The notes: generated by a model not told the origin, from the letters alone. DNA of 29,184 nt from Gamarada debralockiae (GCA_002803225.1 NXFV01000164.1:1-29184); one strand, 5' to 3'. Counted from the first letter of the stretch, positions 11,248-22,317 are shown. Program-made: numbers and translations.

Positions 11248-13221
11248 ATGGCCACATTTAAGACCATGCATTATACTTTCGTTCCAACTCCTCCACCCTT
11301 CAAGAATGCAACAGCTCGTCATAAAATGCCCCCAAAGCCACTCAGCAGTGTCGCACTCGAGACATTCCCTGCGATGGTGGCGACAGCAGCAGCAGATGAG
11401 GTTAGCGACAAACGGTCTGGAGTTCGAGGTAAGTTCTGGGTGTTGGTTGTGGTAATAGCGACTAATCCGTGGGAATGCTAGCAGAGACGAGCACTGGCTG
11501 TGGCGACCATGGCGTAGTAAACAACGACGACGACGACGAACACTGGCCCACAATCGAAGAAATCTTGAATTCCGCACCACACAAAAAGGGCTCTGCGATA
11601 GAAGATTCAAGCTTAGACAATACAGTAAACGACAATGACGAACACTGGCCTACAATCGAAGAGATTTTGGATACCGCATCACATAAGGAGGGCTCTGTGA
11701 TGGAGGACTCGAGCCTAGACTATGTAATCAGAGGAGCCCCGAATACGACAGGAAGTTCTATGGAGCAGAGCGGCTCAGCACCACGCGATTTTTCAGGAAA
11801 GAGTTAAGGTGAGCGTGCTGTAGAACAGACCCCAATTTTTCTGATACTGTATAGATAATCCAATTATTCTAGGAGACAATGATCCGAGTGACTGCGAAAC
11901 CGATGTCGATTGCAGTAGTTAGCATGCCAAGAGCGCAGAGTCAGACAGTGCTCTTGTCAGTAGCCTGGAGACGACCTTCAACTCAAGAACTTCAGTGCCT
12001 CCTAGTCCTGGAGGATGCCATGATATTGAGCGTGATGCTCAGCACTTACAGCTTACCAAAGACACCTCGATATCCGATTCCATGCGACCTTATAGTCCCT
12101 CTTTATGTCCCTCAAGCGGACCATTACACGATCGCAGTGATGCAGAAGACAACTCCACAGATCACGCTAGGAAGCAGGAGGTGAGCGGCGGCAGCGACAA
12201 TGACGACGACGACGACGATGATGCGCAGCCGCAACGACAAATATCTCCAGAGCCAAGTCAAGATGCCAGGGGGAGCCATGGCGACGGTTGCAGTGATGAC
12301 GAGTCAGACGAAGAAGTCAGGAAGTCACGTCCTAAGCGGAAATGGTCGTCCTTATCTCACGCTGGCCCCGTGCAGAAGAAGCGCAAGCACCATCTTCGGC
12401 ACAGATCCAACCGCCAAAGTAGAGTACGCTCCAATTCCCGTCGATCCTCTCCGAAGTCACAATCGGTCCTTGATCACGTTCCAAGAGTTACCCCGGGCCC
12501 TAGAGCCGAAGGTCGACTGCCCTCGCCAGCCTCTTCTACAGCACGAACCATGAATACAGAGATGTCATCTTATTGCTACAGCCTTGGCCAATCATCCAGT
12601 GATATCCTGCCAACGCTGACTGAGATTATGTTCCGTCCGCACTCCACACACTGCTACTCCTTTACAGTAGTAGCCAGGGAGGGTTGTAACGGACATAGAG
12701 TCTCTTTTAGTCAGCTTGCCCAACTTATCGGGAGCATTGGCCATGTCAGGAAGATTGACGACTTCACGATCAAGCCATTACAGCAACGTTCGTTCCTCTT
12801 GACCGGCTTCAGCCGGCATACCTCATCCCAGCCCTCGTTCAGTGGAACGACTCTGTCGGCTGCCGTGGAGGCAGGCCGTAACCACGTCGATGCGACGCAT
12901 ATCCGACCCCAGGATAGCAGATCCGTTGATGCTGGGGCTCTTGCGTCACGAAGGAGTAAGCCACCAAGCAGCGATGATGATAGTGGTTTGAGCGATAGCG
13001 ACTCTGACGCCAGCAGCGACGATGATGGATGTTCGAGCGAAGCCGACCAGGGCCGTTCGAGCATGAGCAAGCAGGGCCGATGGTTAGACCTAGACGAGCA
13101 GCGCTTGCTGGCATACAAGAAAGAGAGCAAATCTTGGGAGTGGATCTTTGGCAAGTTCCCAGGCAGGACTCGGGCCGCAGTACGCACGCGCTGGAACATG
13201 ATACGGCCCAGAGGCGAGTAG
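11248..13221 (+). CDS. Acidic, low-complexity protein with C-terminal Myb/SANT-like domain; splicing uncertain or frame broken
   Basis: Exon 1 (11248-11428) and exon 2 (from 11482) join in phase and encode a protein with two copies of DEHWPTIEEIL. The large 3' exon ends at the TAG at 13219. It is rich in Asp, Ser and Arg, contains basic runs such as PKRKWSS and KKRKHH (likely nuclear signals), and ends in a SANT/Myb-like module with spaced Trp residues (GRWLDLDEQRLLAYKKE, SWEWIFGKFPGRT, VRTRWNMI). The role is probably nuclear, DNA- or chromatin-linked; this is inference. The best intron (11809-11872, GTGAGC to CTAG) keeps phase but leaves TAA at 11805-11807 and TAG at 11920-11922 in frame. 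A weaker donor GTTAAG at 11803 avoids the first stop; joined to the acceptor ending at 11938 it avoids both. Reading only to the TAA gives 168 aa. So this is a single gene with unusual splicing, two genes (the second perhaps from ATG 12080), or a recently broken gene. Confidence 0.55.
11535..11720 (+). repeat. Two 84-bp in-frame repeats in the acidic gene
   Basis: Copy 1 is 11535-11618 and copy 2 is 11637-11720, separated by 18 bp. Both encode DEHWPTIEEIL, then HK.GS and EDSSLD. Differences are largely at third positions, which suggests selection on the peptide after an internal duplication. The motif resembles a short linear interaction motif; the partner is unknown. Confidence 0.8.
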
Positions 13222-13924
13222 GCTTCCTCCTGCAGGTGGAGAGGTGGCAATTCAAGCTTTGTGTGCCTACTTGTCTCTTGGTGCCTGCCGGGATGAATGT
13301 CTGCAAAGGACCTCGTACTTCGGTCGGCCGTCCCAATTGTCTTTCTCCTTCTCAATCCAGGGGGTGAGGATTATTACCCGGTGACTATTATGGGGAAATG
13401 GGCTCCTAGGGAAACCCATGATGACGCACGGCATGTGGAGATGTTCAGGGCGGGAGATGCTCAGGCGATGGAAGATTATGGAATGGAAGTATTCCATTGA
13501 ACATGTGTATATCGCAATTCTGTACAGATGAATCCCAGTAACAGAAACCCCTTTCTTTTAATAATAATGCCACACAAAACATCGCGGACAGAGCGCCTGT
13601 AGATTCTACATTTCAATGGTTCCTGCACAGATATACTGCTTCATTGACGGACTACATGGGGAAATCCGAGTGCGGTACAAGGCCGCACAATTAATTGTGA
13701 AACGAGGCTAAAGACACAGGAATAATTCGTAGGAATTGGATAAAGTGATTATTGTGAAGAAAATACATCGTTTCAGAAAGAAAGTCCGCTGGAAAGGTAG
13801 TCCCTTCCTTCGCAAGTTCGAGTCGGAGAAGCCTCGCATCGCATCCCCGTCATCCCGAAGCGAAGGTTTACTTTATTGCATTTCTTCGTCATAACAATCA
13901 ATTCCTTGTCAACACAACTTCAAC
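13222..13924. other. Intergenic; 3' flank of the SANT-like gene and promoter of the next gene
   Basis: A 67-codon frame at 13297-13500 starts only 76 bp after the previous stop and has no domain or promoter, so it is more likely 3' UTR. The right end, about 13860-13924, is AT-rich and leads into ATG 13925 in the context TCAACATG. Confidence 0.5.
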
Positions 13925-14852
13925 ATGTACTCCCGCGATGAAACCGTCAACGCCGTCCTGAGATTCTATCAAACAGTTATCCGCCACCCATATCTAAACA
14001 ACAGCACACTCATCGTACCGCCTGCAAACGGCTGGACCTCGATCCACACAGAAGGGAAAAACAGAACCGTCCTCGACCTACTTTGCCACCTCCCATACCT
14101 CCGCCCAGAGAATGCATCTGAAGAACTCATTATTCACTGGGAAACCATTCCGATCTGCTACTTAGACAACCAAGATAGGCCGCTATTCTACCCCCTCCCG
14201 GCCCACTGTATCTACCTCGCCCGCGCCGAATCGTATCTAGGCACGTCTTTGATTCCCGACACTAATGAAGGCACAATAACTGAGTTCTGTCACACGGGAT
14301 CTCACATCACAGTACCTTACGAGGAATACGAGGCTCTACCTGAAGCAGAGAAATGGATGGCCCACCGCACGACACCTACCACAGAATTGTTAGACAATTG
14401 GACGCGGAGGTATGAGAAATTAGTGTGGATATTAGTACTAAACCCGATTGGTCAGCCGGTGACGGGGAGGTTCTATAGTCGTGCCGTGTCGAGTGCTAAG
14501 GAGGAACTTCTTGTGCAGCAAAGGCAGTTGGAGCCATGGTATATTCCAGATCCAAGGGGTAGTGATAAGAAGATTTATGAGCAAAGTGAGGAAGAGAGGT
14601 ACCAGCATAAGACGGAGAGAGAGAGGAAGCATATAACGGTAGGTTCAGAAGTTCAGCCCTCTTGTGTTGAGGTTGCGAAAGCTAATTTGATATGCGCAGG
14701 ATGTTTATAACATGTATCTCCGCCACGGATGGCCGGATAACTTCGATAAGGAGCGATGTAAAGCCGAATTATTAGAGCTAGAGAAGAGGGAGGATGCGGA
14801 TAAGAGGCGGCAAATGGCTGAAGCGAACCCCGATGTAGTACTGTTTGACTGA
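13925..14852 (+). CDS. Conserved-looking fungal protein of unknown function, 288 aa
   Basis: Exon 1 (13925-14638) and exon 2 (14700-14852) flank a 61-nt intron with GTAGGT and GCAG ends; phase is kept. The protein is soluble, with no signal peptide or membrane segment. The middle is globular and rich in Tyr, Trp and Pro. The C-terminal 75 residues are strongly charged and probably helical or coiled. Exon 2 carries a characteristic DVYNMYLRHGWPDNFDKERC segment followed by a Lys/Glu-rich helix. I recall related uncharacterised proteins in ascomycetes but cannot name a family. Codon use and splicing look normal and there are no internal stops, in contrast to the decayed gene next to it. Confidence 0.85.
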
Positions 14853-15076
14853 GAGATAGCCATTTTTGTTTCTATTAGGGCTAAAGGGTTAATTAGGACT
14901 CACTGCCTCCCGAACAAGAAGAGTTTATAGATTTGTATACATATCTGTTTGGATATTAATAGCAAGGCGTGAGAAGACATATTTCGTATACCATGTTTCT
15001 GTATCAGACATATGGAGATATCAACGATCATTGTAACCAGTAATAGCGGGTGACTTATTCATTTCATAAACTACAG

Positions 15077-18000
15077 TCAGACACTGTCTATCAGCGCGTT
15101 TATACCTGTCGCCCGTGGTTGCACAAGTATCCCATGAGCACTAGCACCGCTCACAGCGGCAGCGCCGGCCACTGGAGTAGCGACCACCTCTATCGTCAAC
15201 TGTGTCGTGGATACTACCGCAGTCGGTACTACCTGAGGGTATCCGGTCGCCTCGGGCTGCACAACAACTGCTGTATCAATACCCAAAGCCTCAATCTCTT
15301 CATGTCAGTCAGCCGAACTATATCGCAGAATACCCAACTCTTCCTGCAACTCGGTATCCGTGACACGTCGAGTAGTATTTCCCTCGTCAAACACCCAAGT
15401 ATTGGGGTCTAAGGCGTAGGAGTCCTCATCGCGTTTTCTGAATCCTGCTTGGGCTATATAGTTACCAAGCACATCTGACGGAATGAGGCCCGGATAATTG
15501 GCCTTGGTATACTGCTGAGCATCTCGATAACGAGCGTAATATAGGTCATCCGTGAGCAATACAAAACTAGGATCTTCTAGAAGTACTTCTAGCTAGCAAG
15601 GATTGTTTTACAGACCTATGATACCGTCCGGATCTATAACATTGTTGTCAAAATCGATTCTGACCGCGCTGCGGGTGGTTCGTACATAATAATAAGTGAC
15701 TCTTCTTTTGAGACCTCCTACTACGCGATCGCTGACGTATCTCTCGTCGCTTCTCTGGACAGGGAGATTGCCCTGATCGTCGAATCCACAGAAGGCCAGC
15801 CCGAAAAGGGAACCAGCACCTTTGTTTTGAGTTCCTGGAGCAAAGCGGATATATTGCTTAGGGCTCATAACGCCCTGCCAGAATGCAGCAGGTGGATATT
15901 CGTCGGCGTCGCAATTCACGCCCCTTTGCTATATGAAGCCGTCGTACCTAGTGCTATATGTTAGTGTTTACACGAAGGGGTGTTTAAAGGTCTTCTTACC
16001 ATTCTGCGTTATAATCGTCATACCACTGGTTTCTCCATGGACGATCCGGCTTCGCTATGCTGTAAAGAGGACACTTCAAAGTCTTGAAAGCCGGATTTCG
16101 GGCAATTACAGAGCTGTAGTACAGGCAAGGTTATAGCCAATCTCCACTACGGTAGACTAAAACAGTCGGAGCTAGCTCGATAGTTGTCGACGCCGTACTC
16201 TCGTAGATAGGGGGACCGTTACGCTGTAGTCTGCCGCAATTGTCGTCGCCATCCGCTCGCTTGCAGTTAGTAGCGCTCGTAAGTAGCGGGCTGTGGCTGG
16301 AGGCCGGCGGCCTCTCAGAGACCGGCTCCGTCTTGGTATCTAAGGAGAGAGTCTTTTCCTTTCCAAAGACTTTGAACTCAACTTTGCCTTCTTTCTCGAT
16401 ACCCTTAGTGTAAAGGTTAATCAGTTCTAGAGTGGCCGCGACCTTGGCGGCATCTAAGATCCAACTTGCACATGCGTGTAAGCGTCCTTAACAAGCACAA
16501 TTCGGGTTCTATATAACTTACTGACAATGGGGACGAGATCTTCGACAAGTTCTAGTAGTACTAGCAGTGCGGGAACAGTAACTCGGCAAAAAGCCTTTGC
16601 TGCAACATCAAGTGCCAATTGCTGCGCAACAGTGTCAGTTGAGCTGTATTTTGGGGGCAAAATATAGTGGCATTTCTAGACCTAGCTAATATCTAAGGAG
16701 CTGAAATACAAGGAGGGGCAGAGCTCTCTTATATCACAAAAGAGGGGTAAATACAGGCTATACCTGATTAGGCAATTCCAACCAACAAACAGCCTCTGCT
16801 GTATCTTTCGCTGCGTTTGCGGCTTGTTATTCGAGCTCTGCTTTGGTTGGGGGTAGCTTGAAGCCTACGCAATAGTAGGATTATATACCACCGTTACACG
16901 TTTGGTCTTTCTTTCCGCTGTAGTTATTCGTATTAGTAACGAGTTCAATCTGGCCTAGTATAAATACATTAGTAAAAGTTTCAAGACTATTAGATAAAAG
17001 AATATACCGTCTACGCAGCCCGAGATACAAGACAATCCTACATCTCGATATCCGCGCCACTAACACTTGCCTATAATAGTTCCGTCGTTGCAGCAGAGAT
17101 TTCGGTATTGTCCGCTAGGGCAGCGGCCACTATTAAGTCGTTAGTCTTAGTAGACATCCTCTAAGAGAGAGGGCGAGGGCGGTACTAACCTAGTAGACAA
17201 CTAGCCAAACTAACCGTTTATCTAAGCAACCTAATTTGTGCCCCTCTTGCATTCGGTATTATAGTCCGTAGTATAGCATATTAGTTTGGCCGCCTAGTCC
17301 GCAGAAGATTGTTTGGCGCTATTCTGTTAATCTAGGTAATACCTGAGGCTAGGTTGTTTGAGGAAGACTAGTCCTTCTGATCAATAGCCCACACCATCAT
17401 GCCACCGAGACATCGGTCGTTGGTGAATGACTTTATAGTCGATAGTAAGCAGAGTTCTAGTCTCTTGGGCTTGGAAAGCTTACCTTCTTTTGTGAAAAAG
17501 TATTATCGTCGTCGTACGATACCCACTAGTTATCATTCCAGGTAATCCATTTGACGCTAGCAGTCTTGTCCCAAGTCGGTTCGAGACTGTACTGGCTAAT
17601 GACATCGGTGATCTCCTAGTAATCGAGGATACCGGCCGTATCAGAACAAGGCCCAGCATCGGCACCGCCGCTGAACTGGCACACTCCATTTTGGGTGTTG
17701 CATGAAGAATCCTTCAAAGTGAAAGAGCGGCCGTACTACTCGTGCTACATCTTAGTACTCAAATCGCGATGGTTTGGAGTGTATCAACTCACCCAGCCTT
17801 GCCCAAGGACGACTTTGGATGAATCCACGCCTGCACGCCACAGGAGTCCGAGGCCCAGGTCAATTTCTGTCAAGTTGGTGTGAGGCGCAATATAAGGGCC
17901 GACGAACTGCGAATCAGCGTCCCATGTCCCGTGCAAGTCATATGACATGAGGTTGAACCTGGAAGAAGTCGTCAGCGAGAGTAATTCTCCATAAGAGCGA

Positions 18001-18935
18001 ACAAACTAGTCTACATAGTCCTGCATGGCATTGACGTCGAAGTGTTGCAGGTACCAATAGCTGGTTGGCAACGTCACAGTGAGGCCTTTCGAACCCAAGC
18101 CCTGTTTCAACTCCTGCACCAGCAATACGAAATTGGCGGTATCTGCTTCCACGCCTCCACGGTCATCTGCGCCGGGATACTCCTAGATGACATGTTAGAT
18201 GGTGAATTTTAGTGATAGACCGGTGCGAGATTGTACTTACCCAATCGATGTCCAGTCCGTCAAACCCATAGGTATTCATAAAGGACAAAGCGCCCGAGAT
18301 AAACTTTTGACGGTTCGCGGCATTGCTGGCCATATTAGAGAAGGCCTGTCTCGTTGGTCCCGGATCTGTGAATGACCATCCACCGACAGAGATCCAGGTC
18401 TGCAGGCCGCTGTAGTTCTCCTTTAAAGCAGTGAAGCGGTTGTATAGAGTGGCCGAATTCGAATCCATAGGAGCAATCTGGAAGGTATCGGGATCGAAGA
18501 AAGCAAACGCGAAATTGACATGAGTGAAGCCAGCCAGATTGAGATCCTCGGGTTGTACCTTGGCGATGTCAGAATGAGTGACTCAAAGTATTGAGATTTT
18601 ACATGGTGAACTTGCACTTTGACATTTCCGAGTGGACGCCCACGACTCATAGTAGCCTATAGTACGCTTGCTCACACCTGGACTTGAACAGGAGGGCTTA
18701 GGTGCATCGCCGCATGAGCCAAAGCCTTCCTGACATCCTGTACCGCAGAAGTCCGAGGTGCTACCGCAAAACCTAGGAGAAATGTCAGCGTTTGATCATT
18801 AAGCATAGAACGGGACATTATATATATGTTTATATATATAGTAAAACTTACCCGAATTGAGAGCAGCAGACATTGAGAGGGCAGGTCTGCTGTCCAGCCG
18901 CGCCATATACATAGAGAATGATGTGGTAGAATCCT
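15077..18935 (-). pseudogene. CBM18-GH18 chitinase (killer-toxin-like type), heavily mutated
   Basis: The first recognisable exon (about 18935-18852) encodes TCPLNVCCSQFG. It splices to 18772 and completes a hevein-like CBM18 with FCGSTSDFCGTGCQEGFGSC. GH18 follows: RTIGYYESWAS, WISVGGWSF, then the catalytic FDGLDIDW, with the acid Glu first in the next exon (18182, EYPGADD). Then come SYDLHG, QGWYGRSF and LGGMMVWAIDQ. Beyond it lies the long Cys- and Ala-rich C-terminal extension of this family (CNGGI, LALDVAAKAFCRV, CYHYSS-like, NCDADEYPP) down to 15077. In-frame stops: a split TAG (18008-18007/17958, for Trp), TAGs at 17618, 17528, 17370, 17296, 17233, 17224, 17212, 17203 and 17062, TAAs at 16883 and 16829, and a TGA at about 15307. 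No signal peptide or LysM start is seen, so the 5' end is missing or unrecognisable. The intact ancestor would have been secreted and cleaved chitin; this copy cannot make full-length enzyme. Confidence 0.9.
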
Positions 18936-19396
18936 CTAGAATGCTATTGATGGCTCGTGCATTCTTATTGAACAGATTACCATAGAAACAAAGTGGCGAA
19001 GAGAACGTTCTGGATACACCCCCTATTTTCAATATTCTAGCATCTTCCAGGTCGCACAGGCCTACTGGCGCTACATTTCCACTAGAGACATAATATATGA
19101 AAACTCTCTAAATAAAAAGAAAATGCATATACAACATCTCTCATATTTTACCAATGAACATAAGAGAGAATGAGGGAAAGCGTAAACAGTACTACTTCGG
19201 GCATCGAAGACGTCTCAGTTGGTGTGCAATATGTGCCTTGTATTGGTTTCTCATTCATACCTCATCGGTTTCCCATCCATACTTTTGGCTTTTGCTTGTT
19301 GTCACTTACAATAACACAGCAGTACAACATAGCATTGGTTGTCACAATTTTGTAGACAATGTTGATCCTCAGGAAAAAAGCTCCTGATCAAGAGAC
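18936..19396. other. AT-rich spacer between the chitinase pseudogene and the F-box gene
   Basis: This should hold the missing 5' end of the chitinase gene, but frames upstream of 18935 are broken and no signal peptide or LysM motif is readable. The rest is AT-rich with short frames only. Confidence 0.5.
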
Positions 19397-20923
19397 TCAA
19401 TAATTTCGCCAATCCCACGAAACAGCTCTGGGATCATACTTTTGCACGACATTCCAATTTGGATTAAGGAAAATTTCCCCTCTGCCCACTTCTCTCCACC
19501 ATATGCAATCACAGTCTGGCGGTATCCAAAAAGTCTTGAACCGGAATGTCAGATTAAGGTAATGTCTCAGTGCAAATTGCCACAGTTCCAGCGTCCCGGG
19601 TGGTCCTTGATGCTCATATTGGAAAGGGATAGGAGTTCTCGTTCTGGTCTGGACATCGAACACAACCTGTTTAACATCAATCTGGTGTTTGATGTCTTTT
19701 CCTGCTATGCCTTCTAATGCTGGATGGTATTGTGTGACAAGCGGTGTGTTTGTTAAGTCATCAGTCGCTGCGGGAATAGTAACTTCCTCAACCTGGAAAA
19801 AGCCGAATCGCACGATGGAGACGGTCCTGCTTCCTTGTTTTGGAAAAAGGTAAGAAGGCGACCTTCTGGAGGAGCTCTGGAAACAATGGTTGAAGTGCTC
19901 ATAAGCCACCAATAGAAGCATCAATTCCCGGACGGCACCAATATCTGCCCTGTTCTCAGCCCAGTCCGGTTGGGTCTCGATGGGATCTTGGGGCTCATTC
20001 TGCTTTCTTTGTCTTCCATCCTCGATGATCCAAGAAGCGAATGGTCCAAAGCAAGACTCATACTCTTGGTTTCTCCACTGTCCGATCTCGCTCGAATCTA
20101 AGACGTCGAAATTGTATACAGGATATTGACGAATATAGGCCATGTCTGCTTCTTTGGGATAAGGATCTTGGTCTTCAAGACTGAGATTATCCATGTCCTC
20201 TGACCACCACCGGTCATCCCCCCAAACCTTATAAAATCGAGCGTTCCCCTCCTCCCTGGCCTGGAAAACAGGCGCCATGTAAGCTCTAGCAAGTACTGCA
20301 CCAGCAAGCAACAATCGATACATGGCCCTAAAGAAGCCATCTCGGAATGAATCGATTGTTGCGTTCTCTGCACCTGGAATACCTTCTTTCAAACAATCCG
20401 GAAATCTTCTTCGCGCTGCGGGATACTTCGAAGGGCTCCCCATATTGTACTCATGCCCCGTCATATTATCGAATAAGTTGCTCACGGTTTGTTTGGGGTA
20501 TTGCGAGTTGAAATAAATGTACTCGATGCATCGGACTAGGCGTTGCATGTTCAAGACTTCTTTGAGTTCGGCAAGTTCTGGGAGCTTGGACTTTCCGCTC
20601 AACGGCTTGATCTCAACAACAGCTGGTGGGAGGGTCCCCGCTTGGTAAGCTTTGAGAACAATGGCTGTTGCTCGCACCTGGGATTCTTGTTAAAGAACTG
20701 TACTACTAGGCGGAGAATATATACCTACAGCCATCAAGGCATCGTCAAATGAACGAATTTGGGCCATACCCACGCTCCAGATGATTGATGGTGAGTGAGT
20801 CAGCCAGGCCGTCTGGGTATGCTTACATGCTGATGCAAGTGCGACGACTTGCGGGAAGTCATCGCAGGCTTCGAAGATGCGACTTAGAAGCTCGGCTGGA
20901 ATTGAGAGTACAGGAGATTCCAT
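19397..20923 (-). CDS. F-box domain protein, 491 aa
   Basis: Exon 1 (20923-20729) and exon 2 (20677-19397) flank a 51-nt intron with donor GTAGGT and acceptor CCCAG, both at phase 0. The N-terminus SPVLSIPAELLSRIFEACDD, followed by VVALASACKHTQTAWLTHSP, is a typical F-box: a Pro-Leu start, two hydrophobic helices and a Trp. F-box proteins link targets to SCF ubiquitin ligases through Skp1. The remaining 430 residues have no repeat domain that I recognise (no LRR, WD40 or Kelch) and are rich in aromatic residues, such as FYKVWGDDRWWSEDMD and PDCDCIWWREVGRGE. This looks like one of the expanded fungal F-box families. The frame is intact although the adjoining chitinase is full of stops. The substrate is unknown. 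Confidence 0.85.
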
Positions 20924-21189
20924 CTTCTGAAGATGTGTGCGAAGAGCTTCAAAAAAGTTGAAGGTTGGAAGAAAATGGGAGGGGGGGGATAAGGAAGAAG
21001 TACCTGGCTACGGACGCTATGGTACATCGGGTTAGCTCCTTTAAAGTTAGTAAAGGTGGATGCATGGCCCCAGAAAATGGGTCGTGCGAGCGTTATTGCT
21101 CGTACGAGCAAGATCTGGCGATTAAATGGGCCGCACGAGCAACTGCCTAAAGCGGGACATAGGAGAAGTCGCTTTAGTATTCACATAAT

Positions 21190-22130
21190 ACAAAACCACT
21201 ACTACTACCATGCACCACGACTTTGCCACGTGAATATACCTACATTCACTCCAACTCCTCAACTTAGGACCTACTTCGCGACTCTATTCTTTTACACCTC
21301 CGTACTCTCAACCTTACAACTCCACCACCTTCTGGCAACCTTCAATAACGCGTCAATTCAACTGCGCCCCTCGATTCTCAATCGACTATACTTTTCCACG
21401 CATCAGGACTCCCTACAATTTCCTCTTCGTTGCAATTGCGCTAACCAAAGTGAACCTTTAGAACCCACCTCAACTTCGTATTCAAACCTAATTCAACCTC
21501 CACATACCGAAATCGAACTCAACGACCTCACAACCTTCCTTTTCGAACACTCCAATCTCTTCAGGACTATACCCAGCCCCCATCAGTTCAACCTGAACTG
21601 TTCTTCAAACGTCTGAATACACTGCCAAGCATCAGCGCCTTAAGCAAGCGTCATGTTCCATGGTTGCTTTTACTCTGCTGTGCTGCTTGTAGGCTGAGCT
21701 CCCGTCATATGGCAGTTAGAGTTTTGTGATCTAGTCTTTGAGTACTGCCCGATGGGTATACTCCTTGGCTTTGTGGGTGTTAGTCCTTTTCGGCCCAGTG
21801 GTCCTGTTCCTTTATAGAAGTCTCTGCTTTCCGCTTTCATGTGTACTGTTGTTCTGTAGTATTGCCCTTCCTTTCCTTCTGTTGCTCGATTTCAGTGCAT
21901 CAAAATCATGCAGGTGGAGGTCTGATCAACCAAGCGCCTGAAGTGTCCCGTCTCTTTCTTACTATCAGCGACTTGATGCATCGTCTGATTTGGCGCTGAG
22001 TTTGACTCTCGCCAGGCCTATCTGTGGGTGTTAGCTCTCTCAGCTTTCGGGCTGAGTTTTATCTTCAATCTTTTGGTCTTCTTCTCTCTCCGCGTCTGAT
22101 TTCGTTGCTTTTCCTCCCTGCCCTACTAGG
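21190..22130. other. Two abutting tracts with strong strand skew
   Basis: From about 21190 to 21620 the plus strand is very poor in G (34 G in the 360 bases of 21241-21600) and rich in C, T and A. From about 21650 to 22130 it is poor in A and rich in T, with CT-rich runs. The switch is abrupt. A 186-codon frame spans 21056-21616, but its composition (Pro, Thr, Ser, Asn, Leu) is what a G-poor tract would give by itself. This may be an untranslated leader or a transposon's non-coding part; there is no proof of either. Confidence 0.5.
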
Positions 22131-22158
22131 TGCCTAAGTCCCCAGCTACGCTCTCTAG

Positions 22159-22317
22159 CCAAGTAGTAAGAGGTCTGAATTGGCGGCACTGGCCCAGAAA
22201 GACAGAGATAAGTTCAACTTGGGGAACTGCAACGATTTCTTTCAGTACGAGGGAGTCGAATTCCAGCTCTGGCAGTTCTCTTCACGGAGTTCTGCCTTTG
22301 TTCAGTGCCATGGGTAA
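22159..22317 (+). other. Coding-like fragment between stops
   Basis: A 52-codon frame without ATG encodes SELAALAQKDRDKFNLGNCN, then DFFQYEGVEFQLWQFSSRSS. Its balanced, aromatic-containing composition reads like a real protein segment and unlike its surroundings. It may be an exon remnant of a gene or mobile element. I do not recognise the family. Confidence 0.25.

Noticed and set aside
13297..13500. 67-codon ORF MSAKDLVLRS
   Set aside because: It lies in the likely 3' UTR of the preceding gene, has no domain, and the opposite strand is equally open.
15077..20923. Chitinase and F-box gene as one functional cluster
   Set aside because: They are adjacent on one strand, but one is a pseudogene and the other intact, and nothing links their functions.
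21056..21616. 186-codon plus-strand ORF
   Set aside because: It lies in a G-poor tract, where stops TAG and TGA are rare by composition alone. It has no domain and no splice or promoter support.
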